From NCBI GenBank assembly GCA_040768665.1, contig JAXGMN010000012.1, positions 186,001 to 250,000 on the forward strand: 64,000 bases of DNA, read 5' to 3'. Positions 7,720 to 16,521 of the stretch are shown here, piece after piece (the stretch's first letter is position 1; each line of letters opens with the position of its first letter). This DNA comes from JABWBD01 sp040768665 (GTDB lineage Bacteria > Planctomycetota > Planctomycetia > Pirellulales > Thermoguttaceae). Made by a program: the position numbers and the translations under genes. The notes under the pieces were generated by a model, which saw only the letters and a program-made list of their open reading frames with translations, was not told where the DNA came from and ran no database searches.

Positions 7720-8928
7720 GTGTCGATATCGGTGCGAGACCTGATGGGCGAACGTCTTGCCGGGCTCGATCCGGGCAACTCGCAGTACGCAGTTCAGGTG
7801 GTGGATCGGGTACTTGCGGCGGGTCGGGAGTTGGGGGCAAGCGATGTCCACCTCCAGCCTGCCGCCGAAGGTCTGGAGCTCCGTTACCGGATTGACGGCG
7901 TGTTGCAGCCGGCTGGTCTGTTCCCCACCGCGGTCGCCCCGAACATCGTGGCCAGACTCAAGGTCCAGGCCGACCTGCTCACCTACCGGACCGACATGCC
8001 CCAGGAAGGCCGCATCCGCGCCCCCGCCGGCGACGTCGAAATGAGGGTGAGCACGTTTCCCACCCTCTTCGGCGAGAAGGCCGTCGTCCGGTTCTTCGCC
8101 GGATCCGGCCAATTTCGGCGACTCGACGACCTGGGACTGCCCAATGACGTCCTGGCTGGCCTTCGCCAACTCCTCGCAGAAACTTCGGGCGTCCTCTTCG
8201 CGACGGGGCCGGCAGGAAGTGGCAAGACCACCACGATCTACGCCTGCCTTCGCGAACTGACCACGCAGGGGCTCGGACGCAGCCTCGTCTCCCTCGAAGA
8301 CCCGATTGAAATGCCTGTGCCTGGAGTCGCCCAAGCTCAGGTCAACGCAAACGTCGGATTCGATCTGGCCACCGGCCTCCGCTTCCTCATGCGGCAGGAT
8401 CCCGAGGTCATTATGGTTGGCGAGGTCCGCGACCGTGATACTGCCGAGGCAACTTTCCAGGGAGCACTTACCGGTCACCTGCTGCTGAGCACCTTCCACG
8501 CCGGAAGCGCAGCCGAGGCGATCGGCCGTTTGTCGGATATGGGAATCGAACCTTACCTGCTCCGCAGTGGGGTTCTGGCAATCCTCAACCAGCGGCTGGT
8601 TCGACGGCTCTGCAAATGCAGTCGCGCGAGCGACGACCCCGCCGATCGCCTCGGGCTCCCCGTCGAGCACGTACGGCTTCCGGTAGGCTGTGAAGTGTGT
8701 GGCGGCACGGGCTATCGAGGACGCGCTCTGCTCGTGGAGATGCTGATCCCCGGACGAACCGAGTTGGGCCGCGCTATCCTGTCGCGATCCGACACCGCAA
8801 ACCTTGAGAACCTTGCCATCCAGACTGGAATGACAACCCGATGGAACAGGGCAGTTCGTTCCGTCCAGGCGGGCGAAACAAGCTCCGCGGAAGTCCGGCG
8901 TGTCCTCGGCTTTTCCGACGCCGTTTGA
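7720..8928 (+). CDS. GspE/PilB-family secretion or pilus ATPase, short form
   Basis: This is a type II secretion / type IV pilus assembly ATPase of 402 residues. It has the N2 region (ASDVHLQP near residue 41), Walker A GPAGSGKTTT (~163-172), an Asp box EDPIE, a Walker B region PEVIMVGEVRD (~228) and the His box TGHLLLSTFHAG. The C-terminal zinc-binding cysteines are CKC (~298) and CEVCGGTGYRG (~325). GspE proteins usually carry an extra N-terminal MshEN/N1 domain and exceed 500 residues; that domain is absent. The start is GTG. No GspF, secretin or pilin gene is adjacent; an isolated secretin domain lies 14 kb away. The upstream partner is the acidic CsrA-like gene. Confidence 0.9.
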   Translation: MSISVRDLMGERLAGLDPGNSQYAVQVVDRVLAAGRELGASDVHLQPAAEGLELRYRIDGVLQPAGLFPTAVAPNIVARLKVQADLLTYRTDMPQEGRIRAPAGDVEMRVSTFPTLFGEKAVVRFFAGSGQFRRLDDLGLPNDVLAGLRQLLAETSGVLFATGPAGSGKTTTIYACLRELTTQGLGRSLVSLEDPIEMPVPGVAQAQVNANVGFDLATGLRFLMRQDPEVIMVGEVRDRDTAEATFQGALTGHLLLSTFHAGSAAEAIGRLSDMGIEPYLLRSGVLAILNQRLVRRLCKCSRASDDPADRLGLPVEHVRLPVGCEVCGGTGYRGRALLVEMLIPGRTELGRAILSRSDTANLENLAIQTGMTTRWNRAVRSVQAGETSSAEVRRVLGFSDAV

Positions 8929-9052
8929 CCAGCGGGCTGTGGTATGGCCATGGGTGGGGTCGCACCCGCCCACCGCTGGCGCGATTCTCCCGAAATTACC
9001 GACGAGGACCACCGTTCTCCCCCCCGGCAGCAAATCTTTTTCGCCCGCGCTC

Positions 9053-9082
9053 TTGACTGTGTACAGTCGTATATTGTACGAT
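9053..9082 (+). promoter_or_regulatory. Candidate lexA promoter with overlapping palindromes
   Basis: TTGACT (9053-9058) and TACGAT (9077-9082) are spaced by 18 bases. The spacer carries palindromes: GACTGTGTACAGTC (9055-9068), TCGTATATTGTACGA (9067-9081), and the longer GTACA-N9-TGTAC (9061-9079). LexA commonly represses its own gene, so this is a reasonable operator. The LexA box of this lineage was not known to me, so the site assignment is inference. Confidence 0.45.
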
Positions 9083-9098
9083 TGTCCAGGAAGAGTGG

Positions 9099-9196
9099 CA
9101 TGGTTCAGAAACGGGGACTGGCTCCGAGTCAAATCTCCGGGATGGCCGCTTGAAAACGCGTGTTGGCGCGCTGTCTGTCCCAGTCTCTGAACCATG
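9099..9196 (+). repeat. Dispersed palindromic element upstream of lexA
   Basis: CATGGTTCAGA pairs perfectly with TCTGAACCATG at the ends. Inside are ACGGGGACTGGCTCCGAG and CTGTCTGTCCCAG, the family core. It lies between the candidate lexA promoter and the lexA start, so it should be in the 5' leader of the mRNA if that promoter is used. Confidence 0.7.
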
Positions 9197-9247
9197 CCGG
9201 AATCGTTTCGGCCAATCTAACACCAGTACCAAAGGGGGAAACATCCA

Positions 9248-9856
9248 ATGGCCGCCACCGAACCGCTCACGAGGAAACAGACCCTCGTCTATCGTTTCAT
9301 CCGCGACAAGATCAGAAACCGCGGATACGGCCCCACCGTCAGGGAGATCGGCGAACACTTCGGCATCAGGTCCCCGAATGGGGTTATGTGTCACCTCAAG
9401 GCTCTGGAGAAAAAGGGTCTGATCACCCGCGAGCCGAATATGTCGCGAGCCATCCAACTGGCGAGCGAGCCGATCAGCAACCGCGGGCTTCCGCTCGCCG
9501 GCCGGGTCGCCGCCGGTGTGCTTCACGAGGCGGTTGAGCAGCGAGAGAAAGTCGATTTCCAGGAGATATTCGACAACTCCACCAAGGATCTCTATGTGCT
9601 TGAAGTGCAAGGCGACTCGATGATCGATGACCAGATCGCCGATGGGGACTATGTCGTAATCCGCAAGCAGGATGTCGCCAGCAAAGGCGATATCGTCGTG
9701 GCGATGACCGACGACGCCGAAGCGACGCTCAAGCGATGGTATCCCGAGAAACGCCGCATTCGCCTCGAACCTTCCAACTCGTCCATGAAGCCCATTTACG
9801 TCAAGAACGCAAAAGTGCTCGGGGTTCTCGTCGGTGTCGTGCGACAGGTACGATAA
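9248..9856 (+). CDS. lexA: LexA repressor
   Basis: LexA represses DNA-damage (SOS) genes and is inactivated by RecA-stimulated self-cleavage. The 202-residue product has the winged helix-turn-helix (residues ~1-65, GPTVREIGEHFGIRSPNGV). The Ala89-Gly90 cleavage site lies in GRVAAG. The serine nucleophile is S124 in GDSMID and the lysine general base is K162 in ATLKRW. All catalytic elements are intact, so it should be functional. A palindrome-bearing promoter lies about 165 bases upstream and palindromic repeats flank the gene on both sides. No recA, dinB or imuB is adjacent. Confidence 0.96.
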   Translation: MAATEPLTRKQTLVYRFIRDKIRNRGYGPTVREIGEHFGIRSPNGVMCHLKALEKKGLITREPNMSRAIQLASEPISNRGLPLAGRVAAGVLHEAVEQREKVDFQEIFDNSTKDLYVLEVQGDSMIDDQIADGDYVVIRKQDVASKGDIVVAMTDDAEATLKRWYPEKRRIRLEPSNSSMKPIYVKNAKVLGVLVGVVRQVR

Positions 9857-9912
9857 CGGTTGTATGTGGCAGTAGCAGACCGGCTGCTTTGCACCGCGCC
9901 GTGCCGCCGCGA

Positions 9913-10007
9913 GACTGCTGAAAAAGAGACTGGCTCTGCAAACGTTGGTGGATTGAATTGACGATTGGTACAGAATCCTGCGGTGCCTGTCCCCCTTTTC
10001 AGCAGTC
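9913..10007 (+). repeat. Dispersed palindromic element downstream of lexA
   Basis: GACTGCTGAAAA pairs with TTTTCAGCAGTC as 12-base perfect outer arms. The inner core is GAGACTGGCTCTGCAAAC and GGTGCCTGTCCCCC. It begins 57 bases after the lexA stop and ends 74 bases before the MoxR-like gene. Confidence 0.7.
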
Positions 10008-10081
10008 CGCGCGCGGCACGATGCATGCGGCCGGGCCGCTGGCCGTGCGGCCCTCCTTGGCAGACTCTCCTTCGGCGCATC

Positions 10082-11107
10082 ATGGCTGACGAACTCACAT
10101 CGCCAAATCTCCCTGCTGCGATCGAACAGTGCGGTCGGTTCTATCGACAGATCCGCGACGAGCTCGGCAAGGCAATCGCCGGGCAACACGCGGCGGTCGA
10201 GCAGGTGGTCATTGCGCTGGTTGTCGGCGGACACGTGGTCGTGCAACGGAGTCCGGGCATTGGCAAGAGTCGGCTGCTGCGCTGCCTTGCCGAGGCTTTC
10301 GAGTTGCGGTTTCGCCGCATTCACTTCACGAGCGACTTGCTACCCGGAGAGATCACCGGTGAGCAGTCGCTCCGCGAGAATCCCGATACCGGCCGCCGCG
10401 AGTATCTGTTTCAACCCGGCCCTCTCTTCGCGAACCTGGTTGTCGCCGCCGACGTCGATCAGGCATCGCCGAAGGTCCAGACCGCGCTGTTTGACGCAAT
10501 GGAGAATCGCCATGTTGTGGTCGGCGGCGAAACACACCCGCTCCCGGTTCCATTCTTCGTCCTGGTCTCGCAAAGCTCGACGGAACCCGAGAAGGGCACT
10601 CCCCTTTCTCAGGCGCAATTCGACCGCTTCCTCCTCTCGGTTACTCTCGATCACCTCAGCGGTGCGGACGAGTGGTCGATGGCGAGGCACATGACCTCAG
10701 GCCAGGGCGAACCGATTCGGTCTGTCATCCAGCAGGAGGATCTGCTGCGGTTGCGTCTGGCGGCGGCTCGGGTAGCAATCAGTGACCCAGTTCTGGGATA
10801 CGCGTGGGCACTCGTACGCGCCACTCGTCCCACCGGCCCCGAAGCTCCCGATTTCGTCGACCGCCTGGTTGCCCGCGGGTCGGGTCCCCGAGGTCTGATC
10901 GCCCTGGTAGACTGTGCCAAGGCTCGCGCGGCACTCGAGGGTCGTGGCGAGGTCGCCATGACCGACGTGGAGGCAATGGCGTTGCCTGTCCTGCGGCACC
11001 GCGTCTTCGGCAACTTTGCGGCCGAGTCCCAAAACCTCACGAGCAGCCGTCTTGTCTCGATGATCATGGAGTCTGTTCCTTCCCACGACCACTATGCACC
11101 TCCGTGA
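10082..11107 (+). CDS. MoxR-like AAA protein with degenerate ATPase motifs
   Basis: The 341-residue product has the MoxR layout: a P-loop SPGIGKSRLL (~residues 57-66), a PGEITGEQSLRENP loop, SPKVQTALFDAMENRHV and the SQAQFDRFLL arginine-finger region. MoxR ATPases usually remodel or insert cofactors with VWA-domain partners. The Walker B motif, normally ADEINR, reads ADVDQA, so the catalytic Glu is missing, and the sensor-1 region normally ATQNP reads VSQSS. It may bind but not hydrolyse ATP. No DUF58 or VWA partner gene follows. The ATG at 10082 was preferred because family similarity begins shortly after it; upstream in-frame sequence comes from the repeat at 9913-10007. Confidence 0.8.
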   Translation: MADELTSPNLPAAIEQCGRFYRQIRDELGKAIAGQHAAVEQVVIALVVGGHVVVQRSPGIGKSRLLRCLAEAFELRFRRIHFTSDLLPGEITGEQSLRENPDTGRREYLFQPGPLFANLVVAADVDQASPKVQTALFDAMENRHVVVGGETHPLPVPFFVLVSQSSTEPEKGTPLSQAQFDRFLLSVTLDHLSGADEWSMARHMTSGQGEPIRSVIQQEDLLRLRLAAARVAISDPVLGYAWALVRATRPTGPEAPDFVDRLVARGSGPRGLIALVDCAKARAALEGRGEVAMTDVEAMALPVLRHRVFGNFAAESQNLTSSRLVSMIMESVPSHDHYAPP

Positions 11108-11159
11108 TCGAGTAGGGGTGCCTGGTTCATCGCCGCCTCTTCTGCTGGGGTGATGAAAA

Positions 11160-11306
11160 CAACCACCCGCCAGAACATCGAGCAGCCCGGCTGCTACCAT
11201 CGGGCAACGGCCAGACGTCACGGGAATCGGATGGCCAGCAGCCGGGCTGCTCTGCTTTTTGAAATCTTGGCGGGTCGTTGATGAAAAAGGGGACTGGCTC
11301 CGCAAA
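11160..11306 (+). repeat. 121-bp palindromic repeat, copy 2, plus half of a GGGGACTGGCTC element
   Basis: Positions 11160-11280 match 6564-6684 in length and nearly throughout, including GCAGCCCGGCTGCT and AGCAGCCGGGCTGC arms and the CAACCACCCGCC end. It is followed by AAAAAGGGGACTGGCTCCGC (11284 onward), the left half of the other repeat family, with no matching right half before the next gene. The stretch fills most of the 300-base gap between the MoxR-like gene and the membrane glycosyltransferase. Confidence 0.7.
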
Positions 11307-11407
11307 CATCGCAGCCCTCGCCAGACCTCCCATTTTCGCTTGACCGCGAGGACGGAAATGAACTAGCATACCTCGCCCCTCGTAGCGACTTCACGGACTC
11401 CGCGCCT

Positions 11408-12697
11408 ATGAAACCGTCGACCGCGAAATACCTGACGCTCGTGCTGCTGGCGGCCGCGGCGTTGCGGTTGGCGGCGGCCTACGCCTGGCAGGCGCGGTTG
11501 GAGGGCGACTTTCGCTTTGGCGATAGCTCCAGCTACTGGCTTTTGGCCCGCAATTTGGCCGAAGGTTCGCCCTATCAATACGGGGAAAGCGGCTGGATCT
11601 TCCGCACACCGGGCTACCCGATCTTGCTGGCGCCGCTTTTCTGGTTTGGCGGGCCAGATGCCTCACCGATGTGGGGACGCCTCCTTGGCGTGGTTCTTGG
11701 CACGGCAGCGGTTGTCGGAGTCTGGTGGCTCGCGCGGCGGCTCTTCAGCCCCTGGGCCGGGCTGGCGGCCGCGAGCATTGCCGCGGTGTATCCGGGCGCG
11801 ATCATTACCAGTGTGCTGGTCCTCAGCGAAGCGCCTTTCGGTCCTCTGATGCTGGCCCATCTTGCCCTCTGGATCGCGGCATGGCAATCCACCACGCCCG
11901 GCCGGAGCGGGACGCTTGCTTTTCTAGGAGGATTGGCCGCTGGTTTCGCAACGCTCGTTCGGCCGAGTTGGTTGCTGTTCACTCCCTTTGCCATGATGAT
12001 CGCGCTGATCGTTGCCGGCCAAAAGCGGCGAAACCTTGCGATCGGCGCGGTCATGCTTCTGGGCCTTGTTTTGGCGATGCTGCCATGGTGGCTCCGCAGC
12101 GCACGGCTCACCGGACATTTTATCGCAACCACTCTGCAGGTGGGGGCAAGCCTCTACGATGGCCTCAGCCCGCGCGCCACCGGGGCGAGCGACATGGAGT
12201 TCGTCGAGCAATTCGTCCAGGAGGAGGAGCGGGCGACGGGCGAACTGCCGGGGGATCGTCCGGCTTCGTTCGAGTACCGCTTGGACCGGCGAATGCTTGG
12301 CGCAGCGGTGCATTGGGCGCGAAATCATCCTGGTCGGGTGGCAGAATTGGCCCTGGTCAAGTTCCTGCGGATGTGGAACGTGTGGCCGAACGAGCCATCG
12401 CTTTCGAGTTGGCCTGCGCGCGTTGTGATTTTGGGGAGCTACCTGCCCGTGCTGCTATTGGCGATGGCCGGAGCGATTTCGACGATTCGCCGCGGGCTGC
12501 CTTACCTCCTCTGCTGGCTTCCGGCAGTCTATTTGACGCTGTTGCACATGATCTTCGTCAGCTCGATACGGTATCGCCAACCGGCCATGCTCGGGCTGAT
12601 GGTGCTGGCTGCGGGAGTGCTCTGGGAGGTATTCGGGAGTCGGGGCGAAAGTCAGACTATCCCGGGGCCGGACAAGAAACAAGAACGGACGAGTTAG
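11408..12697 (+). CDS. GT39/PMT-like membrane glycosyltransferase
   Basis: The 429-residue product is a multi-span membrane protein of the GT-C fold that includes dolichyl-phosphate-mannose protein mannosyltransferases and ArnT. These use polyprenyl-phosphate sugars on the outer face of the membrane. The family's first-loop signature is visible: FRFGDSSSYWLLARNLAEG, then WIFRTPGYPILLAPLFW, with the D of FGD as likely catalytic acid. About ten hydrophobic segments follow. The acceptor is unknown. An AsmA-like gene starts 53 bases downstream on the same strand, so both may be transcribed together in an envelope-assembly operon. Confidence 0.85.
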   Translation: MKPSTAKYLTLVLLAAAALRLAAAYAWQARLEGDFRFGDSSSYWLLARNLAEGSPYQYGESGWIFRTPGYPILLAPLFWFGGPDASPMWGRLLGVVLGTAAVVGVWWLARRLFSPWAGLAAASIAAVYPGAIITSVLVLSEAPFGPLMLAHLALWIAAWQSTTPGRSGTLAFLGGLAAGFATLVRPSWLLFTPFAMMIALIVAGQKRRNLAIGAVMLLGLVLAMLPWWLRSARLTGHFIATTLQVGASLYDGLSPRATGASDMEFVEQFVQEEERATGELPGDRPASFEYRLDRRMLGAAVHWARNHPGRVAELALVKFLRMWNVWPNEPSLSSWPARVVILGSYLPVLLLAMAGAISTIRRGLPYLLCWLPAVYLTLLHMIFVSSIRYRQPAMLGLMVLAAGVLWEVFGSRGESQTIPGPDKKQERTS

Positions 12698-12749
12698 GCG
12701 GTAAACGCAACATGGCCGGGCCACGGAGTGTCCCGGCGACGACTGGCTT

Positions 12750-15700
12750 TTGCCATGGAGGGTGTGGCTCATTCTCAGTGGTCTGATCAACTCCTGTTGG
12801 TCGGTCGCAAAATGGGGACTGCTGATCGGCACGGTAACGGCAGCCCTTGCCGTGGTGTACCTCGACCGGCACGTCGACGAACAGATCCGTCGCCGGGTCG
12901 AAGCAAAGTTCGCCGACCATTACGCCGGGCTGAAGGTTAGCGTCCGAGCCGCCGAACTGGTCGACGGCGAGGGGATCGAGGTCCGCGGATTGTCGATCGT
13001 AGAACCCGGCGCTGAAGGTCCGCGCGCCGAGCTGCTCTACGTGGAAGAGATCTTTCTTTCCTGCCCGACCGATCTCAAGGAACTGGTCGCACACGACCCG
13101 CAAATCTGCCGGGTCGTCTTCCGCCGGCCGATTCTCCGGGCGACCCGCCGCCGCGACGGGACCTTCAGCCCGGCAAAACTCCTTCCGCCGCCTCGCTTCG
13201 GCGATCGGCCGCCGGAAATCGCCGTGGAGAACGGCGCGGTCGAGATCTTCGACCCGCTGAAAGTCCCGTCGAGCACCCTGACCCTTCGCGATATCAACCT
13301 GACCCTTTCGCCCCCGGCACAAGACGCTCCGGGCGGCGACCGCTCACTCCGCCAATTGCAGGCGACCCTCGGCGGCGATTACCTCCGCCAGATCCGCATC
13401 GAGGGATCGCTCGACCCGGACCGGCCCCAATGCGACCTGACCGGTACGATCAGCAGCCTCGATATTACGCCGGAGTTCCGCGACGCCCTGCCGTCCACCC
13501 TGGCGGCCAGGCTCGGTCCCTTGGGCACGTTCCGCGGACAAGCCAACCTTTCGTTTCGCCTGGGATACAATCCCGCCCAACCGGAACTGTTTCAATTCGA
13601 CATCTCCGGACAAATGCTCCGCGGACGGCTCGACGACCGTCGCCTGCCGCATCCCCTTACCGACGTTCGAGGCCGCTTCCGCCTGGACAACGCGGGGCTC
13701 GTCGTCGAGGATCTCATGGCCCGCAGCAGCGAAGCCACGTTGCGCCTGTCCTGCCGACGAAACGGGTACGAGGAAACCAGTCCGCTGTGGCTGACTGCGG
13801 AGATCCGGGAGTTGGAACTCGACGGGCGCCTGATGGACGCGCTGCCGGCGCCGCTTCGCACCCGGTGGCACCAGTATCTCCCGGCTGGTCGGATCGACGC
13901 CGATGCGACGCTCTCGTTCGACGGCAAGTCGTGGACTCCGGAGCTCTCGATCCGCTGCCGCAACACCTCGTTCTCCTACGAGAAATTTCCCTACCGCATG
14001 GAACATGCCTCGGGAACGATCGATTTGAAGGACGATGTCCTCACGGCCAACCTCACCGCTTTCAGCGGCAGCCAGCCGGTGCGACTGAAGGCCGAAGTCC
14101 GCCGGCCTCTGTCGGCCCCCTACGGGCAGTTCGAGGCACGCGGCGACGAGATCCAGCTCGACGAACGGCTCGTCAGCGCCGTGCCGTCGAAGCAGCGCGA
14201 TTTGCTTCGCTCCCTCGATCCTCGCGGCACAGTCAACTTCCATTTCCGTTGTTGGCGCGACGAGCCTGGACAGTCCCTTCGCCGACACCTGCTGATCGGT
14301 CTGAATCGTTGCTCGCTCCGCTACGACCGATTTCCGTATCCGCTCAACAACGTTCGCGGCAAGATCGAAATGATTGACAACCGCTGGACGTTCACCGGTC
14401 TGGACGGGACGAACGACACGGGCTACTTCACCTGTGAGGGCGAAATGTTGCCCGGTCCAAACGGTGCGAAGCTCACCCTTCGATTCACGGGCACGGGCGT
14501 TCCTTTGGAAGAAGAGCTTCGCGATGCGCTGCGGCCCAACGTCCAACAGCTTTGGAGCAACCTCAGGCCCCAGGGAAGGATCGATCTGACCGGAGAGGTC
14601 ACGTATTGGTCGGGCGAGCAGCGGCTGAGCGTCGGCTTCCGTGCCGAGCCCCGGGAAGAAACGTCGGTTGAACCCGTTGTGTTTCCCTACAAGATGGAGA
14701 AACTCGGCGGAGTGCTCTGGTACCGCGATGGGCTCGTCACTCTCGAACGCATCCGGGCGAGACACGGCGACACGAACTTCTCCTGCGACGGCAATTGCCG
14801 CTTTCTCTCCGACGGCGGCTGGCATCTTCAGCTTGAGAGAATTGCTGCCGACCGCGTCCGTATGGACCGTGATCTCGTGCAGGCCCTTCCCGAGCGGCTC
14901 AAGAAGGGCCTTCTTGCGATCCGGCCCAGCGGTCCCGTCAATCTTCGGGGAAGCGTCGGCTTCTCGCGGTCCGGCGAGCCCCAGTCGCCGCTGGCCTCCC
15001 AATGGGATCTCGAACTCTATTTCCACCGGGCGAGCGTTGATTTCGGCGTCAGGCTCGAAAACATGCACGGCGGAATCCGGCTGGTAGGCCGGCACGACGG
15101 GCGGCGACTATTCAGCCGCGGCGAATTGCTTGATGTCTCGCTCACCTGGCAAGGAATGCAGTTCACACAGTTGCTCGGGCCCTTCTCGATCGACGATACA
15201 AGCATCCTGCTGGGAACCTGGGTCGACCGCCCTCCCGCGGCGCCGCCCGCCGAAACGCTTGCAGGCTCCCAGCCCGCGCCGCGGGCGGTAACAGCCGAAC
15301 TGTTCGGCGGCACCACCGTGCTCAATGCTTGGGTCGCTTTGGGCGACGTCCCCCGCTACGAAGCACACGTCGAACTCGCTGATGCCGATCTCGCGCAGGC
15401 GGCTCGCGACATGATTCCCGGGCAGCAGACTTTACACGGCAAGATCTCGGCCACGGCCGATCTCCGCGGGGCCGGACGAAACCTCAATACGCTGGGCGGC
15501 CGCGGACGCATGGCCTTGCGCGACGCGAACATCTACGAATTGCCGCTGATGATTGCGCTGCTGAAGATCCTGCGGATCCAGCCGCCCGATACCAACGCGT
15601 TCAGCAGCAGCAATATCAGCTTCCGCGTGGAAGGCAACCATGTTTATTTAGACCCGATCACCTTCAGTGGCGACGCGATCAGCCTGGAAGGGAGCGGCGA

Positions 15701-15986
15701 GATGGACTTCCAGACCGCCATCCGGCTGACGTTCCGGGCAATCCTTGGCCGGACGGAGGAACGCCTGCCGCTGATTGGAGACATCCTCGGCGGGGCCAGC
15801 GAGCAGATCATGCTGATCCACGTGGCCGGTACGTTGCAGGATCCGCAAGTCAGCAACGAACCGTTCCCCGCCGTCAACCAGGCCCTACAACAGCTACAGG
15901 AGGATTTTCAGACCAGCCAACGTGGCCAGAATCGTCCGAGTTGGGTTCCGGACCTCGGCCGGCTCTGGCCGAGAAAGAAGGAATAA
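12750..15986 (+). CDS. AsmA/TamB-like large envelope protein
   Basis: The 1078-residue product has one N-terminal membrane segment (WGLLIGTVTAALAVVYL, ~23-39) and is otherwise a long, beta-rich, repetitive periplasmic-type protein. Repeated strands such as LDITPEFRDALP, LDGRLMDALPAPLRTRWHQ and ELRDALRPNVQQLWSNL recur with 'L(V/M)xALPxxL' spacing. The C-terminal part (INLTLSP..., GEGSGEMDFQTAIRLTFRA, GTLQDPQV) is the AsmA-like C-terminal region. AsmA/TamB/YhdP proteins form grooves that carry phospholipid between membranes; a similar role here is inferred. The upstream neighbour is a membrane glycosyltransferase. Confidence 0.8.
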   Translation: MPWRVWLILSGLINSCWSVAKWGLLIGTVTAALAVVYLDRHVDEQIRRRVEAKFADHYAGLKVSVRAAELVDGEGIEVRGLSIVEPGAEGPRAELLYVEEIFLSCPTDLKELVAHDPQICRVVFRRPILRATRRRDGTFSPAKLLPPPRFGDRPPEIAVENGAVEIFDPLKVPSSTLTLRDINLTLSPPAQDAPGGDRSLRQLQATLGGDYLRQIRIEGSLDPDRPQCDLTGTISSLDITPEFRDALPSTLAARLGPLGTFRGQANLSFRLGYNPAQPELFQFDISGQMLRGRLDDRRLPHPLTDVRGRFRLDNAGLVVEDLMARSSEATLRLSCRRNGYEETSPLWLTAEIRELELDGRLMDALPAPLRTRWHQYLPAGRIDADATLSFDGKSWTPELSIRCRNTSFSYEKFPYRMEHASGTIDLKDDVLTANLTAFSGSQPVRLKAEVRRPLSAPYGQFEARGDEIQLDERLVSAVPSKQRDLLRSLDPRGTVNFHFRCWRDEPGQSLRRHLLIGLNRCSLRYDRFPYPLNNVRGKIEMIDNRWTFTGLDGTNDTGYFTCEGEMLPGPNGAKLTLRFTGTGVPLEEELRDALRPNVQQLWSNLRPQGRIDLTGEVTYWSGEQRLSVGFRAEPREETSVEPVVFPYKMEKLGGVLWYRDGLVTLERIRARHGDTNFSCDGNCRFLSDGGWHLQLERIAADRVRMDRDLVQALPERLKKGLLAIRPSGPVNLRGSVGFSRSGEPQSPLASQWDLELYFHRASVDFGVRLENMHGGIRLVGRHDGRRLFSRGELLDVSLTWQGMQFTQLLGPFSIDDTSILLGTWVDRPPAAPPAETLAGSQPAPRAVTAELFGGTTVLNAWVALGDVPRYEAHVELADADLAQAARDMIPGQQTLHGKISATADLRGAGRNLNTLGGRGRMALRDANIYELPLMIALLKILRIQPPDTNAFSSSNISFRVEGNHVYLDPITFSGDAISLEGSGEMDFQTAIRLTFRAILGRTEERLPLIGDILGGASEQIMLIHVAGTLQDPQVSNEPFPAVNQALQQLQEDFQTSQRGQNRPSWVPDLGRLWPRKKE

Positions 15987-16112
15987 GGAGTCGTGAAGTT
16001 ATGGAGTAGTGGCGGCGTCCGTTGACGATCGATTCTTCCAAGATTCATTCCAATACTCCATCACTCCACCACCCTATTGTCCCATACCCCGTCCCCGCCA
16101 GGAGAATCTGTC

Positions 16113-16439
16113 ATGAGCATAGGTCCCATGGGAGGGATCGGCGCCAGTGCCGCCGGCTCCCCGCTGGCTCAGACGAAAGGTTCCGAAGTCGACCGGGCGC
16201 AGCACGACACTTCGAGCCAGCAGCGCCGGGTGCAGAACGAGAAGAAAGCCGAAAGCGCGGCCGGAATCGGCGAGACCGATGGCGAGGATCATGAGACATC
16301 CGAACGCGACGCCGACGGCCGCCGACTCTGGGAGAAGACCGGTAAGAACAGCACCGCCGGCGAGGAAGACCCGGCCGAACAGCGCCACAGCAAGGATGCC
16401 AGCGGACAATGGGGAAACCTGCTGGATCTGTCGGGCTGA
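16113..16439 (+). CDS. Small hydrophilic protein of unknown function
   Basis: The 108-residue product begins MSIGPMGGIGASAAGSPLAQ and is extremely polar and charged, rich in E, D, K, Q and S, with no membrane segment. It ends in a short hydrophobic GNLLDLSG. AGGAG lies 8 bases upstream of the ATG at 16113, which fixes this start over the longer frame at 16077. It is probably intrinsically disordered. I do not assign a function. It lies between the AsmA-like gene and dapF on the same strand. Confidence 0.6.
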   Translation: MSIGPMGGIGASAAGSPLAQTKGSEVDRAQHDTSSQQRRVQNEKKAESAAGIGETDGEDHETSERDADGRRLWEKTGKNSTAGEEDPAEQRHSKDASGQWGNLLDLSG

Positions 16440-16521
16440 TGTGGCCAATGCGGGACGAGACATCCGACCTCGTGCACGGTCGGCGCTGCAAGAACTCGCC
16501 GCACAACCGCCAGGGCTGAGG

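Noticed and set aside
13344..15095. 583-codon minus-strand frame
   Set aside because: Antisense to the AsmA-like gene, whose N-terminal membrane segment and C-terminal AsmA blocks are convincing.
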